Notes under the pieces: generated by a model
The model's input: the letters and a program-made list of their open reading frames with translations, nothing else
Told to the model about the DNA's origin: nothing
Database searches by the model: none
Made by a program: the position numbers and the translations under genes
In this document: positions 1 to 10,429 of the stretch, piece by piece
Layout of the letters: each line of letters begins with the position of its first letter
How positions within the stretch are numbered: the stretch's first letter is position 1
Source of the DNA: Bactericera cockerelli
Taxonomy: Eukaryota > Arthropoda > Insecta > Hemiptera > Triozidae
Length of the DNA stretch: 64,000 nt
Direction of reading: 5' to 3'
Assembly: GCA_024516035.1 (NCBI GenBank)
Contig: CM044957.1
Span: 51,704,085 to 51,768,084 of the forward strand

Positions 1-157
1 AACCCGCAATTTTTTAAGACATTTGTATATTTATATTTTATCTATAATAGTTTATCTTTTTCTTCTTTATATTATTCTTTTGAATTTTGAGCTAATAAGT
101 TTGAAATTACGTTTATGTTATCAGGTCATGTTCTAGAATATCTTTACATCCCGTAAA

Positions 158-282
158 CGACCTCAGTAGCTTGATCGATAAGGCGACGGACTTGTAACCT
201 GGAGGTCGGTAGTTTGAGTCTCGGTTTCAGCATAGATTACGTAAAGCGAGTTTGAGTAGTTGTGATATCACGAAAGTGGTTT
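158..282 (+). repeat. tRNA-Thr-derived SINE (SINE1), copy
   Basis: A tRNA-like head (AGCTTGATCGATAAGGC as A box, anticodon loop CTTGTAA, then GGAGGTCGGTAGTTTGAGTC as the B-box side) resembles tRNA-Thr(UGU). It is followed by the family body AAAGCGAGTTTGAGTAGTTG and ATCACGAAAGTG. Further copies or parts lie at 464-598(-), 8527-8580(-), 19633-19772(-), 23868-24003(-), 25017-25083(-), 35965-36095(-), 41455-41555(-), 41588-41685(+), 50047-50420(-), 59528-59675(+) and 61370-61505(+). Confidence 0.85.
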
Positions 283-463
283 ACAAAATATGAGAACTTT
301 TCAATCTTTACATCCCGTACAACTTTCTCGTTTCTCTATTTCTTCTTTGTCCGTCTGTCTTTCCCAAACCTACTTGGAGTCGTCATTGGTGAACATCTTC
401 CTTATGAGCGGGGTTGTTTGGTTCGGGAACTATATTTTCCTTTATATAATATTTCGTTATCAT

Positions 464-598
464 ATTGGTACTTATCACTTTCGTGATGTCACAACTACTC
501 AAATTCGCTTTACTAAATCTTCGGTGAACCCAAGATTTGAACCACCGACCTCCAGGTCACAGTCCACCACCTTACGATCAAGCTACTGAGGTCGGTTT
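464..598 (-). repeat. tRNA-Thr-derived SINE (SINE1), inverted copy
   Basis: This is the reverse complement of the copy 180 bases to its left, covering body and tRNA-like head up to GAGGTCGG. The two copies are head-outward to each other and could form a hairpin in a transcript spanning both. Confidence 0.85.
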
Positions 599-644
599 AT
601 AATTGATATTAAACTTTAAAAAGGTGGAGTCTAAGGGGACTTAC

Positions 645-830
645 TTGGAGAAAGGTCTGTTGCCGTAGATGTGCGCTGCGCTGTTAACCAGCCAGGTTCC
701 ATTCAGAACGGTAAACAGTCTCGTTACAAAGCAGTAGATGAAAGACACCCAGAGGTTCTCATTGTAGAAGTAGTAGGGAACTAGCGTGGGGATGGCAATT
801 GAGAAGATAGTGAAGAGAGTTTTGTAGTAT
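645..830 (-). CDS. Acyl-CoA desaturase, exon 4 (second membrane hairpin)
   Basis: Exon 4 continues the desaturase with YYKTLFTIFSIAIPTLVPYY and then FYNENLWVSFIYCFVTRLF, two hydrophobic segments, ending in the conserved TWLVNSAAHIYGNRPFSK. The donor GTAAGT is at 639-644 and the acceptor TTTCAG at 831-836. The start of the exon and its acceptor have been copied three more times upstream in a 105-bp array (to about 1153). The third histidine box (HNYHH region) and C-terminus are not in the window and should lie to the left, so the gene is cut by the window edge. No frameshift was found in the four exons. Confidence 0.94.
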
Positions 831-1153
831 CTGAAATAAAAGTAATAGATACTTCAGAGGTTCTCATTCTAGAAGTAGTAGGGTGCTAGCTTGAAATTGG
901 CAATTGAGAAGATGGTGAAGAGAGTTTTGTAGTATCTGAAATAAAAGTAATAGATACTTCAGAGGTTCTCATTCTAGAAGTAGTAGGGTGCTAGCTTGAA
1001 ATTGGCAATTGAGAAGATGGTGAAGAGAATTTTGTAGTATCTGAAATAAAAGTAATAGGCACTTCAGAGGTTCTCATTCTAGAAGTAGTAGGGTACTAGC
1101 TTGAGAGTGGCAATTGAGAAGATGGTGTACAAGGTCTTGTAGTATCTGAAATA
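751..1153 (-). repeat. 105-bp tandem array copying the 5' part of desaturase exon 4
   Basis: About four units of 105 bases, counting the genuine exon (unit starts near 751, 856, 961 and 1066). Each extra unit, read on the minus strand, contains the acceptor TTTATTTCAG and the first roughly 80 bases of exon 4, including YYKTLFTIFSIA. In the copies the Tyr codon of PYYFYNEN is TAG and no donor follows, so they cannot be productive exons. Copies are much more like each other than like the genuine exon over the IANFKLAPYY stretch, indicating amplification after the first duplication. Confidence 0.9.
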
Positions 1154-1356
1154 GATAATACTAAAATAAATTCATTTGTATAATGTCCCATTATTGTGTG
1201 ATCAAATTTTCAAATATACAGCAGATGACTCATGCAATGGATAAGATTCGCACTAATAGATACCCAGTCTACTTGGAATGAACGGAATAGATCTTAAACC
1301 ACCCAACCAGTAATACTTATGAGAGTAGTGTTTCAACTGTAAATTCATGGGCGACG

Positions 1357-1547
1357 CTATTTGATCGCTGGAAATATCATGTATTTTGCATAGCCCATTT
1401 CATTAACTTTCAATGCTCCTGTGTTGACCCACCACCTTGATTGGAAAGTATTGTGCCCCTTCTTTTCACTCAAAAGGTACGCCTTCTTGCCTTGGGCGAA
1501 TTCTGCCTTCAATTCCGAATTCGAGAATACTTTGCGTGTGTCACAAA
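1357..1547 (-). CDS. Candidate terminal exon of an unrecognised gene
   Basis: On the minus strand an acceptor (CTGTTTTTCAG, 1548-1558) is followed by an open frame of 63 codons starting with a split codon and ending at TAG (1357-1359). It reads CDTRKVFSNSELKAEFAQGK and ends MGYAKYMIFPAIK. Composition is protein-like, rich in Lys, aromatic residues and a WW pair, and the exon is not related to the desaturase whose intron it occupies. No start codon or upstream partner exon was identified. It could be the last exon of a nested gene, or an exon displaced by assembly; I do not recognise the family. Confidence 0.5.
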
Positions 1548-2918
1548 CTGAAAAACAGACGGATCTGAGTTAATAAGTTCCATGAAAGAACACAGAATCA
1601 CCACTCACCCTCCAGTCGCTTTGACATTCTAATTCGGATTGATATCAATTTCCTTGAAACAACACCTGTCCTGTTTCTGCAATTCAGCTGAAATCCAATT
1701 AACTATCTGGCACCAAAGTGTCTACCTGGACTGTCCTGCTGCTACTCTAGCATCTTATTATTCTCTTATCCTTTCTCTACCTCTTGATCTATAATCTACA
1801 TCCACCATCTCATCCCTTCTCCACCTCCACCAATTCCATCATTCTTTTCCTCCTCTTTCATCTCATAGTTTTCAATTTTCCAAACATTTCCGTCGCTCTC
1901 TCTCCAGTGACTAATCTAAAACAACGAGGACGTATGCAAGGGTTTCCCCTGCGGCAGAACGATTGAATCCAAAGAACAAATGGAAAGCTGGAATGCATCG
2001 GACCATCCAGTCTTTATTATCCTGCCCGGACGGAGTTATGCGAAATAATCAACTATGGAATGTACAAAACTAGGATACATTTATGAAGCTATACCAAATA
2101 AGCAACTGCAGAATAGTATAGCTATACTTTTATGTAGCTATACCAAATAATCAAACACAGAATGCACAAAGCTAGCAAACATATAGTTCTGTACATAATA
2201 TCGAATAAATTAAGCGTAGAACACAAGTATTATAAGCTACCAATTTGATGCTACATTTAATTCCTTATGTTCACTAATCATGAATTGTGTTTCTACACAC
2301 ACGGTCCGATGTGCAGTCTGAGAATAAGATGTCGTCTGCACATCTAATGTCCAGAAAGGCCTTTTAAATTCTTTTTACGCTCTTGAAAATATGCTATCAG
2401 TAATGGTGGATATTTTAGCTGGTGGAAATCCCTAGGTTAAACCACCATGTCCTTTAAAGATTTTTCTCTTACCCTTCAAAAAAGTTTTTTTTTTAAATTC
2501 AGCAAGTGAGAAGTATGAGAAGTAAGATATCTGTTCTTGTCTGCATCCGCGTCGCCTCATTCTACTGATTTCCCTTTTCAATTCCGTTTTCATAGCTTCG
2601 TAAAAAAAAGGAGAGCAAAGCAGAAAACATAGTCTAAGGAAAACGAATAGAAGGATACTTACTTTTTTTATGCTTTCGTTTCGAATCAAATTTAAGTTCC
2701 CAGAATTAAAGAAGAAAAGTGCTGACCTGGTTGAAGGCAATCCAATGTTCAGTGTTTTATGTTAAGCGACGACGGGTTGCAGTCACCCGTGCAAGTTGGA
2801 ACAGGAAGGAGAAGAGGGTGTACCTATGTTTTTGGACTTTAAAAGAGTATTTGATGTTGAGTAACTTGAGTTTTAAACCACCTGGGATGAGATTATTCAG
2901 AAAATATATTAGTTAGTT
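1548..2918. other. Intron stretch without recognisable gene
   Basis: Part of the desaturase intron between exons 3 and 4. I see AT-rich sequence, a weak roughly 50-base repeat with GCTATACCAAATAA at 2070-2200, and no coding signal that I trust on either strand. Confidence 0.5.
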
Positions 2919-3165
2919 TGAATTTCAAACACAGCGTTCAAACTAACCAATCATAGTGCGCTGTGAGACGTTTGAAAGGGAGATTCGGGGATTTTGAGAG
3001 TAAAAGTGTTTTCTGGAATGAGGACCTATGGCTCATTCCACAACGCACTCTAATTCGTTAATTTGAATGTACTAATCAATCAAAGTGCGTTCTGTGACAG
3101 TTCAATGGGAGATTCAGGGATTTTGAGAGTGGAAAGTGTTTCTAAAACGGGCCACAGGATCCCAC
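2919..3165. repeat. Two partial copies of the TAGCCC-end hairpin MITE
   Basis: Two partial units contain the family signatures AACCAATCATAGTGCG, GAAAGGGAGATTCGGGG and TTTTGAGAGTGGAAAGTGTT. They match one half of the complete hairpin element at 26250-26425. The two halves lie in the same direction, so these are independent or truncated insertions. Confidence 0.75.
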
Positions 3166-3377
3166 TGATTGCAACATTTTGTCTTAAAAACGTTTCATGC
3201 TCTGCTCTTCCTTTAAAATCAAATGAGATCGGACCCCACTGACTGAAACATTATTTCCCAGCACTTTGCAACGTGTCGGTCAGTGGGATCTTATCCCACT
3301 TGCTTATAAAATAAGAGTGGAGCATGCAACGTTGCAAGACAAAATGTTGCACTCAGTGAAATCTCAGCTTTACTCAC

Positions 3378-3583
3378 TTCTTCTGGAACATGACCATCGG
3401 GTCAGCGTTCATGTCGGCCATGTCAATGATTTTGCCGGCAACCATCACCTCCGGCTGCTTCCTCACCATGAGCCACCCGATGTGGGAGAAGAAGAAGCCA
3501 CGCGATGCGTTGTGCGGGTCGCCGTCTGTGTCACTGTACTTGTGGTGCTGCCTGTGATCCCGCACCCACACCCAGAGACAGTT
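3378..3583 (-). CDS. Acyl-CoA desaturase, exon 3 (second histidine box)
   Basis: Exon 3 encodes NCLWVWVRDHRQHHKYSDTD, containing the second iron-binding box HRQHH (family HRxHH), followed by GDPHNASRGFFFSHIGWL, a stretch very strongly conserved in animal desaturases, and the cytosolic loop ending NADPMVMFQKK. The donor is GTGAGT at 3372-3377. The acceptor CCCTCAG is at 3584-3590 and belongs to the innermost copy of a 41-bp tandem array that extends to about 3885, so several acceptor copies lie upstream. The exon is 206 bases, phase 0 in, two bases left over out, fitting exon 4. Confidence 0.95.
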
Positions 3584-3885
3584 CTGAGGGGAGATTTTAA
3601 GCATAATTTATTTCAGAGGCAGTTCTGAGGGGAGATTGGAAACATGCTTTATTTCAGAGGCAGTTCTGAGGGGAGATTGGAAACATGCTTTATTTCAGAG
3701 GCAGTTCTGAGGGGAGATTGGAAACATGCTTTATTTCAGAGGCAGTTCTGAGGGGAGATGGGAAGCATGGTATATTTCAGAGGTAGTTATGAGTGGAGAT
3801 TGGAAGCATGGTTAATTTCAGAGGTATTTATGAGTGGAGATTGAAAGCATGGTTGATTTCAGAGGCAGTTCTGAGTTTCTGAGTT
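3570..3885 (-). repeat. 41-bp minisatellite copying the exon 3 acceptor
   Basis: About seven 41-base units beginning at the desaturase exon 3 border. Each unit contains GCAGTTCTGAGGGGAGATTG on the plus strand, which on the minus strand is the acceptor CCCTCAG followed by AACTGCCTCTG, the beginning of exon 3. Copies decay with distance (GTTATGAGTGGAG further right). Use of an outer acceptor would run into AAATAA, an early stop. Confidence 0.9.
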
Positions 3886-4076
3886 ATCGATGGGAGTAAC
3901 ACACATTGTAGAGTTCTAAAAATAGTTTCTGACATTTCATTTATCTGGAGTGTAATGGAAAAACCGACTTAAGGGAGTGTCCGGCTTATCTTAAATTTAA
4001 TCCTGTTTCATACTTTTATAGTTCCGCCCTTATTGTCTGCAGTGACATGTCTGCCCAGTGGGCGCCTTCTACTTAC

Positions 4077-4207
4077 CTGGCCGGCCATTGTGAATGCTGC
4101 AAGCAGAGCGGTCCGCACTCCTAGGTTGGCCTTGAAACACTTGTGCGTGAAGAGTCTATGGGCGCCCACTGTGGTCCCCAGAACCGAGATGTAGGCTGCG
4201 ACCACCA
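4077..4207 (-). CDS. Acyl-CoA desaturase, exon 2 (first histidine box)
   Basis: Exon 2 of the desaturase encodes a second membrane segment (VVAAYISVLGTTVGAH) running into the first histidine box, GAHRLFTHK. The family consensus there is GAHRLWAHR; the HxxxxH spacing that ligates iron is kept. It ends AAFTMAGQ and then the donor GTAAGT at 4071-4076. The acceptor is TTCCAG at 4208-4213. The exon starts with two bases completing the Met codon of exon 1 and ends in phase 0, matching exon 3. The intron to exon 1 is about 4.6 kb and filled with transposons. Confidence 0.93.
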
Positions 4208-4829
4208 CTGGAATATTATTATTATTTTTAATATTAAATTATTTTTAATAAGGACATAATTATGTGGGCATACAAACATTTATAGCAAATTAAAATGCAA
4301 AATCATGAACAATATAAATAAGAAAAAGTGAAACTAAATAGAAAAAATATGTACAGATGTTCTAACTGAAGGGCGGTGTAATTGTCTATGACAATCTCTT
4401 CCACCCAACCCATTGGAAGAAAGGCGTTAGCTAGTAGTTCATTAGCGCCGGAACAGCGCTCCGCAGTTTGTCCCGGTAGCTCAGTGGTGCAGGTGTTCCA
4501 GGAGTTGCGGCACATAATCTCAGAAAAAAATCTGCCATTTCCGACAAACAAGACACAAACAGGCTTGAAATAATAATTTAGGTTTGAGAATTTATTTCTA
4601 GCAATTGGTTTCCAGTTAGGGCTACATTATGAAACAGAATTTAAGTTCTAAGATTGACACGCCCTCAAGTCGGAGTTTTCAACCAATCACTATAGCCCGA
4701 ATTAAGGGATAATGTCTACTTAGATTAAATCTAATCCTGTTTCATAATTTGGCCCTGCATCTCTTAACAGGGAAATGTCTGCCATTTCCGACCTACAGGA
4801 CTTATTTCTTGCAATCACGTTCCTGGCCC
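4208..4829. other. Intron stretch, with a tRNA-like SINE fragment
   Basis: Noncoding and AT-rich. At about 4473-4530 the string CCCGGTAGCTCAGTGGTGC resembles the head of the tRNA-derived SINE seen intact at 38815-39000. Nothing else recognised. Confidence 0.45.
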
Positions 4830-5150
4830 TCGTTCCAGAAAGCACTCTCACTCTCTTCCTCACATCTATCTTTGAGCAGTCACGCAACATACTCTGCTTA
4901 ATTTGAACGCAATAACCAAACCAGAGTGCATTGGGTGACAGTTGAACCGTTTCCTTTTCGGGGTTTATGAGTGTGAGAGTTGTTTCTGGAAACAATCCTC
5001 GTTCCAGAAGCCACCCTCAAAATCTCCAAATCTCATTTTCAATCGTCGAATTTCGTTTAAATAATGCATTCAGAGAGGGGTTAGTGTTTGATGGTTGAAA
5101 TGAAGATTCGGGGATTTTGAGAGTGGAGAGTGTTTCTGGAACGGGGCACA
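4830..5150. repeat. Two adjacent TAGCCC-end hairpin MITE copies
   Basis: Two diverged copies, about 4830-4993 and 4997-5149. Both keep ACGCAATAACC or the related loop, GGTTGAAA and GAGTGGAGAGTGTTTCTGG, with paired arms starting CCAGAA. They match the intact copy at 26250-26425. Confidence 0.75.
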
Positions 5151-5530
5151 GCTAGTGAAAAGATAAAAGCAAGAGGACTCAGAGCTACCATCAGAAACAC
5201 ACATGAGCTGGCCTTTCTCCAGAGCGGAATGTTACCCCAGCTCTTTCAAAGGAAACGAATGGGCTGCAGGTAAGGCCTTTGTAACAGGCCCGTCAAAAGC
5301 TCAATTACCGGCAAGTTTCTCGTCCATTGATGCTGAGTTTCCTGCTTGTTCTAATTGAAAGTTCCGATTAGTTTCATCTAGGCCTGCGGCGAAATGGGAG
5401 CTTGCAATAGTTGTTACCTTACAACAAGATATACAGTATACATATACGTAATATACATAGATACTCGTATATAGATACGTATACGTTACCTTGTTACCTT
5501 ACACGTACCTAAGTGTACCTCTGCCTCTTT
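5151..5530. other. Intron stretch with TA-rich simple sequence
   Basis: No gene seen. Positions 5425-5490 are an imperfect alternating TATACGTA-type simple repeat. Confidence 0.5.
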
Positions 5531-5800
5531 CACTTTGCCTTTTCCCAAACTTCCGTGAGGTTTTGTTCAACCTCAAGATTGAGTTTGGTTGTTTGTGGCT
5601 TTGTGGCACATTTTTACGACTGGATGCCATTCCTAACGCCAACGATTCTATTTGATTTAACGTTAACGGTCTGATTAGGACGGGGGTTTTACCTTTTTAC
5701 CTTCCGTTCGCTGGGAATCGCACCAACTATACTTCTTAACCTCATTTAGCATGGGTTGGGCCGTGCCCCATCCACAAGATGGTAGTGGATGTCCCATCAA
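5530..5800 (-). repeat. tRNA-Gly-like SINE, body and tail (inverted)
   Basis: Reverse complement of the body seen at 33363-33540: it contains the module GGGTTTTACC...CCATTCGCTGGGAATCG in diverged form, TTTGATTTAACGTTAACG and the tail with CTCAACC. The tRNA-like head is not clear here. Confidence 0.7.
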
Positions 5801-5830
5801 CAAGATGGAGTATCTCCATATTTAACTAGA

Positions 5831-7048
5831 TATATGCGTGAGTACCTATCTAACAGACTATTTTGGTGAAAATTGGCCCCGTAGTTCTAATGCCTAGCAA
5901 TTAGTAAATCGTAATTTTAGTAAAGCAAGTTTAAGTAATAAGCTTGGGTGAGAACCATCATACAGTTCTCACTCATTCGAGCTGTGTCATTGAGAATTCG
6001 TGGCACGAGAAGAAGAATAGTCGCAACACCCTTTGAAGATGGAGCTGGAATATAAAACATATAATTGTCTTTTTAAACATTTATTGATTTTATAATTTTT
6101 AAATATAGCCGGATTATCCCATGATTTCCTTCTTTACTAATTAAAGGAAATCATGATTCAGACCATGCTCAAAAAAGTTTAAGTAATTGTGATTAACATT
6201 TTGTATATTACGATAGCTTGTACTTTACTTTTGGTCGTTCATAACAAAATACTTGTAGGACATTCAAACATAAAAAATACCAACTGTGATAATGCAGTAG
6301 AAAAAAGGAAGAAAAGAAAACGACGTTTCATGATGGAACCTTTTTTTTAATATTATTTTTATCGTTCATTATGCAGAACTTAAGATTGTTGACATAGGGC
6401 TATACACTACAACTTTAATAGTCCTAGGTTACCTACAGGAAACTGATTAAAAATACTAAAATATACCACAGTACATGTAAAGGTAGGATTTGTGTCATAT
6501 GAAATTACTAAAATATAACAGCTGTAAAGCTGTAGGTAGGATTTTGTGTAATATTGTCTGTATTGTTTATAACCTTTAGTTTGTATACCTTGTTAGGACA
6601 TTAGTATTGTCGTTTGGATTACTTCAAAGTATTAAAGTTCTAAATGATGTTATGTCCATAAGAAAAAATAATAAAAATATTGAATTGAATTGAATACTTT
6701 TATTTATTTGTACAATAATGATATTATCAAGCTCGCCGGAAGGCAAGCGCTCGTCAAGTAGCACTCGCCAACAGGCCTATAAACAATGCATCTCCTATAA
6801 GCTAAGTCTTTCTGAGGATAGGATTTTGTGTAGGTAGGATTTTGTGTAAAATTGAAATGACTCAAATATACCTCATGTAGAGCAGTAGCAAGAATTTTGT
6901 GGAACTCAAGACAAAACCAGCGAGCAGGAAATACTTTGACCCTAGGCTCTCAACCCAGGTGTAAATTTAACCCGCCAATCACATGCGTGTGAAAATAAAG
7001 CCATGTCCAGGAGAACAATAATATCAGCGTTGAGTGCATAGTAATAAC
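5831..7048. other. Intron stretch; probable LINE 3' tail near 6420-6700
   Basis: Noncoding. Positions 6420-6700 carry a repeated AGGTAGGATTTTGTGTA motif (also at 6825-6850) and end in ATTGAATTGAATTGAATAC, the kind of short tandem tail left by a non-LTR retrotransposon. No reverse transcriptase part is attached. Confidence 0.4.
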
Positions 7049-8016
7049 TAGAGCCCGGATTTTTGCATATTGCATATTTGCATATGCAATTGCATATTTT
7101 GGCGGTTTTTTCAGAGTTTGCATATTTGAGCAATATCGTGCATGTGTCAACAATATTGGCCAAAAATTGCATATTTCGGGCTTATTATGGAGAAAAATTT
7201 GGTAAGTAGGTATCTACACTATCTACCTACTCAGAGCTACCGAAGTCCATTCAAATCTTAGGACGTAAATTGTAAGTAAAATCACATTTTGTGAGTGTAC
7301 CTACCTACCTTCATTGTGAAGTCATGTGGGTACCTACTGAGTACTGACAAGCAGCTAGCCTGCTAGCCTACTGAAACAAGATCAAATGTGTCGTAACACG
7401 TCTGCAACACTCTCATCTGCACTCCACGTATCAGCAGGGTAGGATAGGCAGGGAGAGGGGTAGGTACCTACATAGAATAGAATAGAATAGAATAGAATAG
7501 AAATTACCTTGTTTATACTGCCGAGGTGAGACTAAAAAGTCCCTTTATTCCAGCAGTCTAAACAAGGTCTCGTTTATTTTCAAATTTAAAATTTAAACAG
7601 ACATACATGACTGTATTGTATTTCTTTCTCTGTTCTCTTTCCTCTCTATTAGTTTATCGGCTGTTTTCTACTTGCAGTGAATTTATTGTGTTTGTAAACG
7701 ATTAACTTTTCTACTGATTTTTACTCGAGAAATGTGTATGCATTTCTCTAGTTAAAGGAGTTACATAAAGGATGTAAAGTTAGTATCTACCTAAGTCAAA
7801 AAATTGCATTTTTGACTTAGGTAGATACTAACTTTACAATGCCAGTTGACAAAAGTAAAATTAAGTCCTGGCTCAGTGAGTTTATGGGTTTACATTTTTG
7901 TTTAATTTTTGCATATATTGGGCTTTTTGTTTACATTTTTGCATATATTGGGCTTTTCGCTTGCATATGCAATTGCATATTTTCGCCTTTTTTTGCTGCA
8001 TAAAATCCGGGCTCTA
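7049..8016. mobile_element. Non-autonomous hAT-type transposon with 8-bp target duplication
   Basis: The ends are inverted repeats, TAGAGCCCGGATTTT at the left and its complement at the right (8002-8016). A perfect 8-base direct repeat GTAATAAC flanks it (7041-7048 and 8017-8024). Eight-base duplications and a TAGRG-like end are known hAT superfamily properties. Subterminal regions are crowded with TTGCATATGCAATTGCATAT-type motifs on both sides. No transposase remains. Inside are an (AATAG)n run at 7472-7502 and a perfect 29-bp-arm hairpin at 7774-7837. Confidence 0.9.
7774..7837. repeat. Perfect short hairpin inside the hAT element
   Basis: Arms of about 29 bases (GTAAAGTTAGTATCTACCTA and its exact complement) are separated by a loop of a few bases, ATTGCA. 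It could be a microRNA-like fold or a nested microelement; the sequence alone does not say which. Confidence 0.8.
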
Positions 8017-8024
8017 GTAATAAC

Positions 8025-8199
8025 AAACTCTGTAGTGGAAGTTAACCACCAGGTGAGTTCAATGTTCAAAGCATTTTCTACCACCGAACCCTCAGAGTCT
8101 TATTATCATGTGGTCACAAACTCAAATTAATGAGGAAAATTTCATTTCATTTCATACCAGACTAGCTCGTTAACTACATGACTACCAGTGCACTTAAGA
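8025..8199 (-). repeat. tRNA-derived SINE2, inverted copy
   Basis: Contains, reversed, the family body TGTGACCACATAATAATAAG, CTCTGAGGGTTAGGTGG, AAAATGCTTTGA and the head with TGCACTGGTAGTCATG. The hAT element at 7049-8016 is inserted at the tail side of this copy. Other copies are at 11130-11330(+), 17956-18175(+), 25203-25400(+), 25790-26005(-), and fragments at 40690-40750(+) and 49640-49680(-). Confidence 0.82.
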
Positions 8200-8289
8200 G
8201 CGGGATACAAAAGAATTTGCTACACAAGGAATTTGTCGTGAATAAATTACAAAAATGATACTACTTTTCTATTTTTTGTTATAATGATA

Positions 8290-8515
8290 ATAATAATTCC
8301 GTGTCCGTGAGATAGGCTCAGATATCACGGTGGTGAGGGGATTATATGGAGGCCCAGATCCAATGTCTAGGCTCCTTTCATGTCCATTAATTCTATTTGG
8401 TTTGAACGTCCTGATTTGAGATAGTCAGAACGGGGAATTCACCCTCCATTCGCTGGGAATCGTACCAGCTACCCACATCAACCTCACCTAGCCTGGCTAG
8501 GGCCGGAATTTTTGT
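8290..8515 (-). repeat. tRNA-Gly-like SINE, body and tail (inverted)
   Basis: Reverse complement of the sequence at 34665-34890. It shares the CCATTCGCTGGGAATCGTAC module and the terminal ATTCCGTGTCCGTGAGATAG found at the other copy. No head is present. Confidence 0.8.
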
Positions 8516-8582
8516 TATAATGACAATCGTAAAGGCACAATTACTCGAACTCGGTTTACTAAAAATTTACTGAGCAGGGTTA

Positions 8583-8790
8583 CAACCAGGCGCGGCCGGT
8601 GATGCTATGGAGCTTCGGAACTGAAGAAAGGATTTCTAGAATAATTAATGCATAATTATTATGATTGACATGGTAAACAAACCCAATCTCTTTAGATATT
8701 GAAAAGAGCGACTGTATAAATCTCATTTCAGTCCGGTGTATGTGGTAGCACCCCCAAAACATTTTCCAACCGGCCGGCCGCGCCTGGTTG
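8583..8790. mobile_element. MITE with GC-rich inverted ends
   Basis: Inverted ends CAACCAGGCGCGGCCGG and complement enclose about 175 bases with AGAATAATTAATGCATAATT and TTATGATTGACATGGTAAAC. The same body recurs at about 56050-56290, 57868-58125 and, inverted, 58524-58743 inside a hAT element. The right end lies within a further 15-base palindrome (AAAACATTTTCCAAC). It ends 55 bases from the donor of desaturase exon 1. Confidence 0.82.
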
Positions 8791-8845
8791 GAAAATGTTT
8801 TGGAAAGAACAACAACCAAACAAAAACAAAAGAAAAAGAGCTTAC

Positions 8846-9039
8846 TCCACACCATGGTGCCGAGTTTCACCTGCCCGGTGAAGGCGAGGTAGTGTCCGTA
8901 CAGCGTCAAGGCATGCAGTATGGCAAATCCGACCACGTTGAACCAGACAATGTCCAACTTGTAGCTGTCCTTAGTGCCTGGCCGGAACGGTTTGGCCACC
9001 TCCAGAGCGGGGGCAGTGATAGCTGTCATTTTGCAACTC
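8846..9039 (-). CDS. Acyl-CoA desaturase, exon 1 (5'UTR end and start codon)
   Basis: This is the first coding exon of an insect fatty acyl-CoA desaturase, a membrane di-iron enzyme of the endoplasmic reticulum that inserts a double bond (usually delta-9 or delta-11) into saturated acyl-CoA using cytochrome b5. The start ATG is at 9027-9029, just after an acceptor (TTTCAG) at 9040-9045, so the exon begins with 10 bases of 5'UTR. The 61 codons give an N-terminus without signal peptide, then a first membrane segment (WFNVVGFAILHALTLYGHY). The donor GTAAGC lies at 8840-8845 after one base of a split Met codon that joins exon 2 in frame. A MITE with GC-rich ends sits 55 bases downstream. Which double-bond position it makes cannot be read from the sequence. 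Confidence 0.93.
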
Positions 9040-9359
9040 CTGAAACTGAGCAAATAATGTATTTAAACTGAGCATTTTGAGCATATATTAGTAAGAAAAC
9101 TAATAAATAATAAGTATATTTATTGAACGGGAATCACTCTGTGTAAGAACACAAACAACAAAAGTAAAAAAAAAAAAAAAAAAAATCAGAAAAGAGAACA
9201 GAATCTGTTTTACAGAAATATTTTGTTTATATTTTATATTGCCTTTCTGACCACTTTTGGCCATATATTCATTTATTTGCCTTTTAAAAAGTTTAGTGCT
9301 TACAAAAATTCTAAGAAAATATTCTAGCACTTTTTCAAGTGAGAAAAACAAAAATGGTA
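9040..9359. other. Upstream of desaturase exon 1: poly-A tract and AT-rich DNA
   Basis: A run of 21 A bases lies at about 9165-9185. No promoter elements that I can defend, and the exon begins with an acceptor, so the true promoter is further right. Confidence 0.4.
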
Positions 9360-10080
9360 TGCAAATCTAGCACTTTCTTTAGAAAAGAGGATAAGTAGAT
9401 CCTGTGCTTACAGAAATAGTATAAAAATTTAGCACTTTCTTCAGAAAAGAGGATAGTTTCTGTACTTGTAGAAATGGTATGAAAATTGACTGTAGAGCAC
9501 TGACTTTAGAAAAGAGGATGTAGATTCTGTGCTTACAGAATTAGTTTAAAAATCCAGCATTGTTTCTAAAAAAGAGAATAGATTCTGTTATTAAAGTAAT
9601 GGTTTAAAAATATAACACTTTCTTTAGAAAAAAAGATAAGACGTAGATTCTGTGCGTACAGAAATAGTTATGTCTTTAAAAAGAGAATAGGTTCTGTTCT
9701 TAAAAAAATGATATGAAAATCTAGCATTTTCTTTCGAAAAGAGATTAAGTTCTGTTATTAAAGTAATGGTAAAAAAATGTAGCACTGTCTTTAGGAAAGA
9801 GAATAGTTTCTGTACTGACAGAAACTGTAAGAAAATCTAGCACTGTATTAAAAAAAGAGGATAGTTTCTGAACTTACAGAAATGGTATAGAAATCTAGCA
9901 CTATTTTTAGAAAAGGATCCTGTTCTTAAAAAGTTTATATGAAAATCCAACACTGTCTTTAGAAAAGAGAAGATGTTGCACAGGAAAACTATGAAAATGT
10001 AGCACTATCTTTAGAGAAAAGAAAATGTGTACTGTTCTTACGGTACTGGCCGAATTGGTATGAAAAGCTAGCACGGTGTT
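9280..10080 (-). repeat. Diverged minisatellite of about 60-77 bp
   Basis: About eleven imperfect units of the form TCTAGCACTTTCTTTAGAAA, AGAGGATAG, TTCTGTGCTTACAGAAAT, GGTATGAAAA. Unit length varies through indels. It lies in the first intron of the desaturase, or upstream of it, and carries no open frame. Confidence 0.85.
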
Positions 10081-10429
10081 CAGACTCGAGCACAATGGTA
10101 GTGACACCTGACTTTGGGACCTCTACTTATAACCTGGTCCCGAATTTCTTCATTACTGTATATTAACAAACAGGAAGTGTGGAAAACGAAACCGGAGCAC
10201 AGGTTGAATGTCACGGAGAAGTGTTGGGTAACTTGTTCTTTGGAGGAACGAACGTGTACGGATAAGTCCAACTGTTTGAATTGTTCTTCTGAGACATCTT
10301 TGAAAATTTCAAACTTGTTGGAATAGTTTTTTTAGTGTCTTTATTAACAATCTACAACATAATAACAATCTAGAACATAATACAATACATTATTGTAAAA
10401 ATTGTATGTTGGAATAGTAAATTGGAAGA

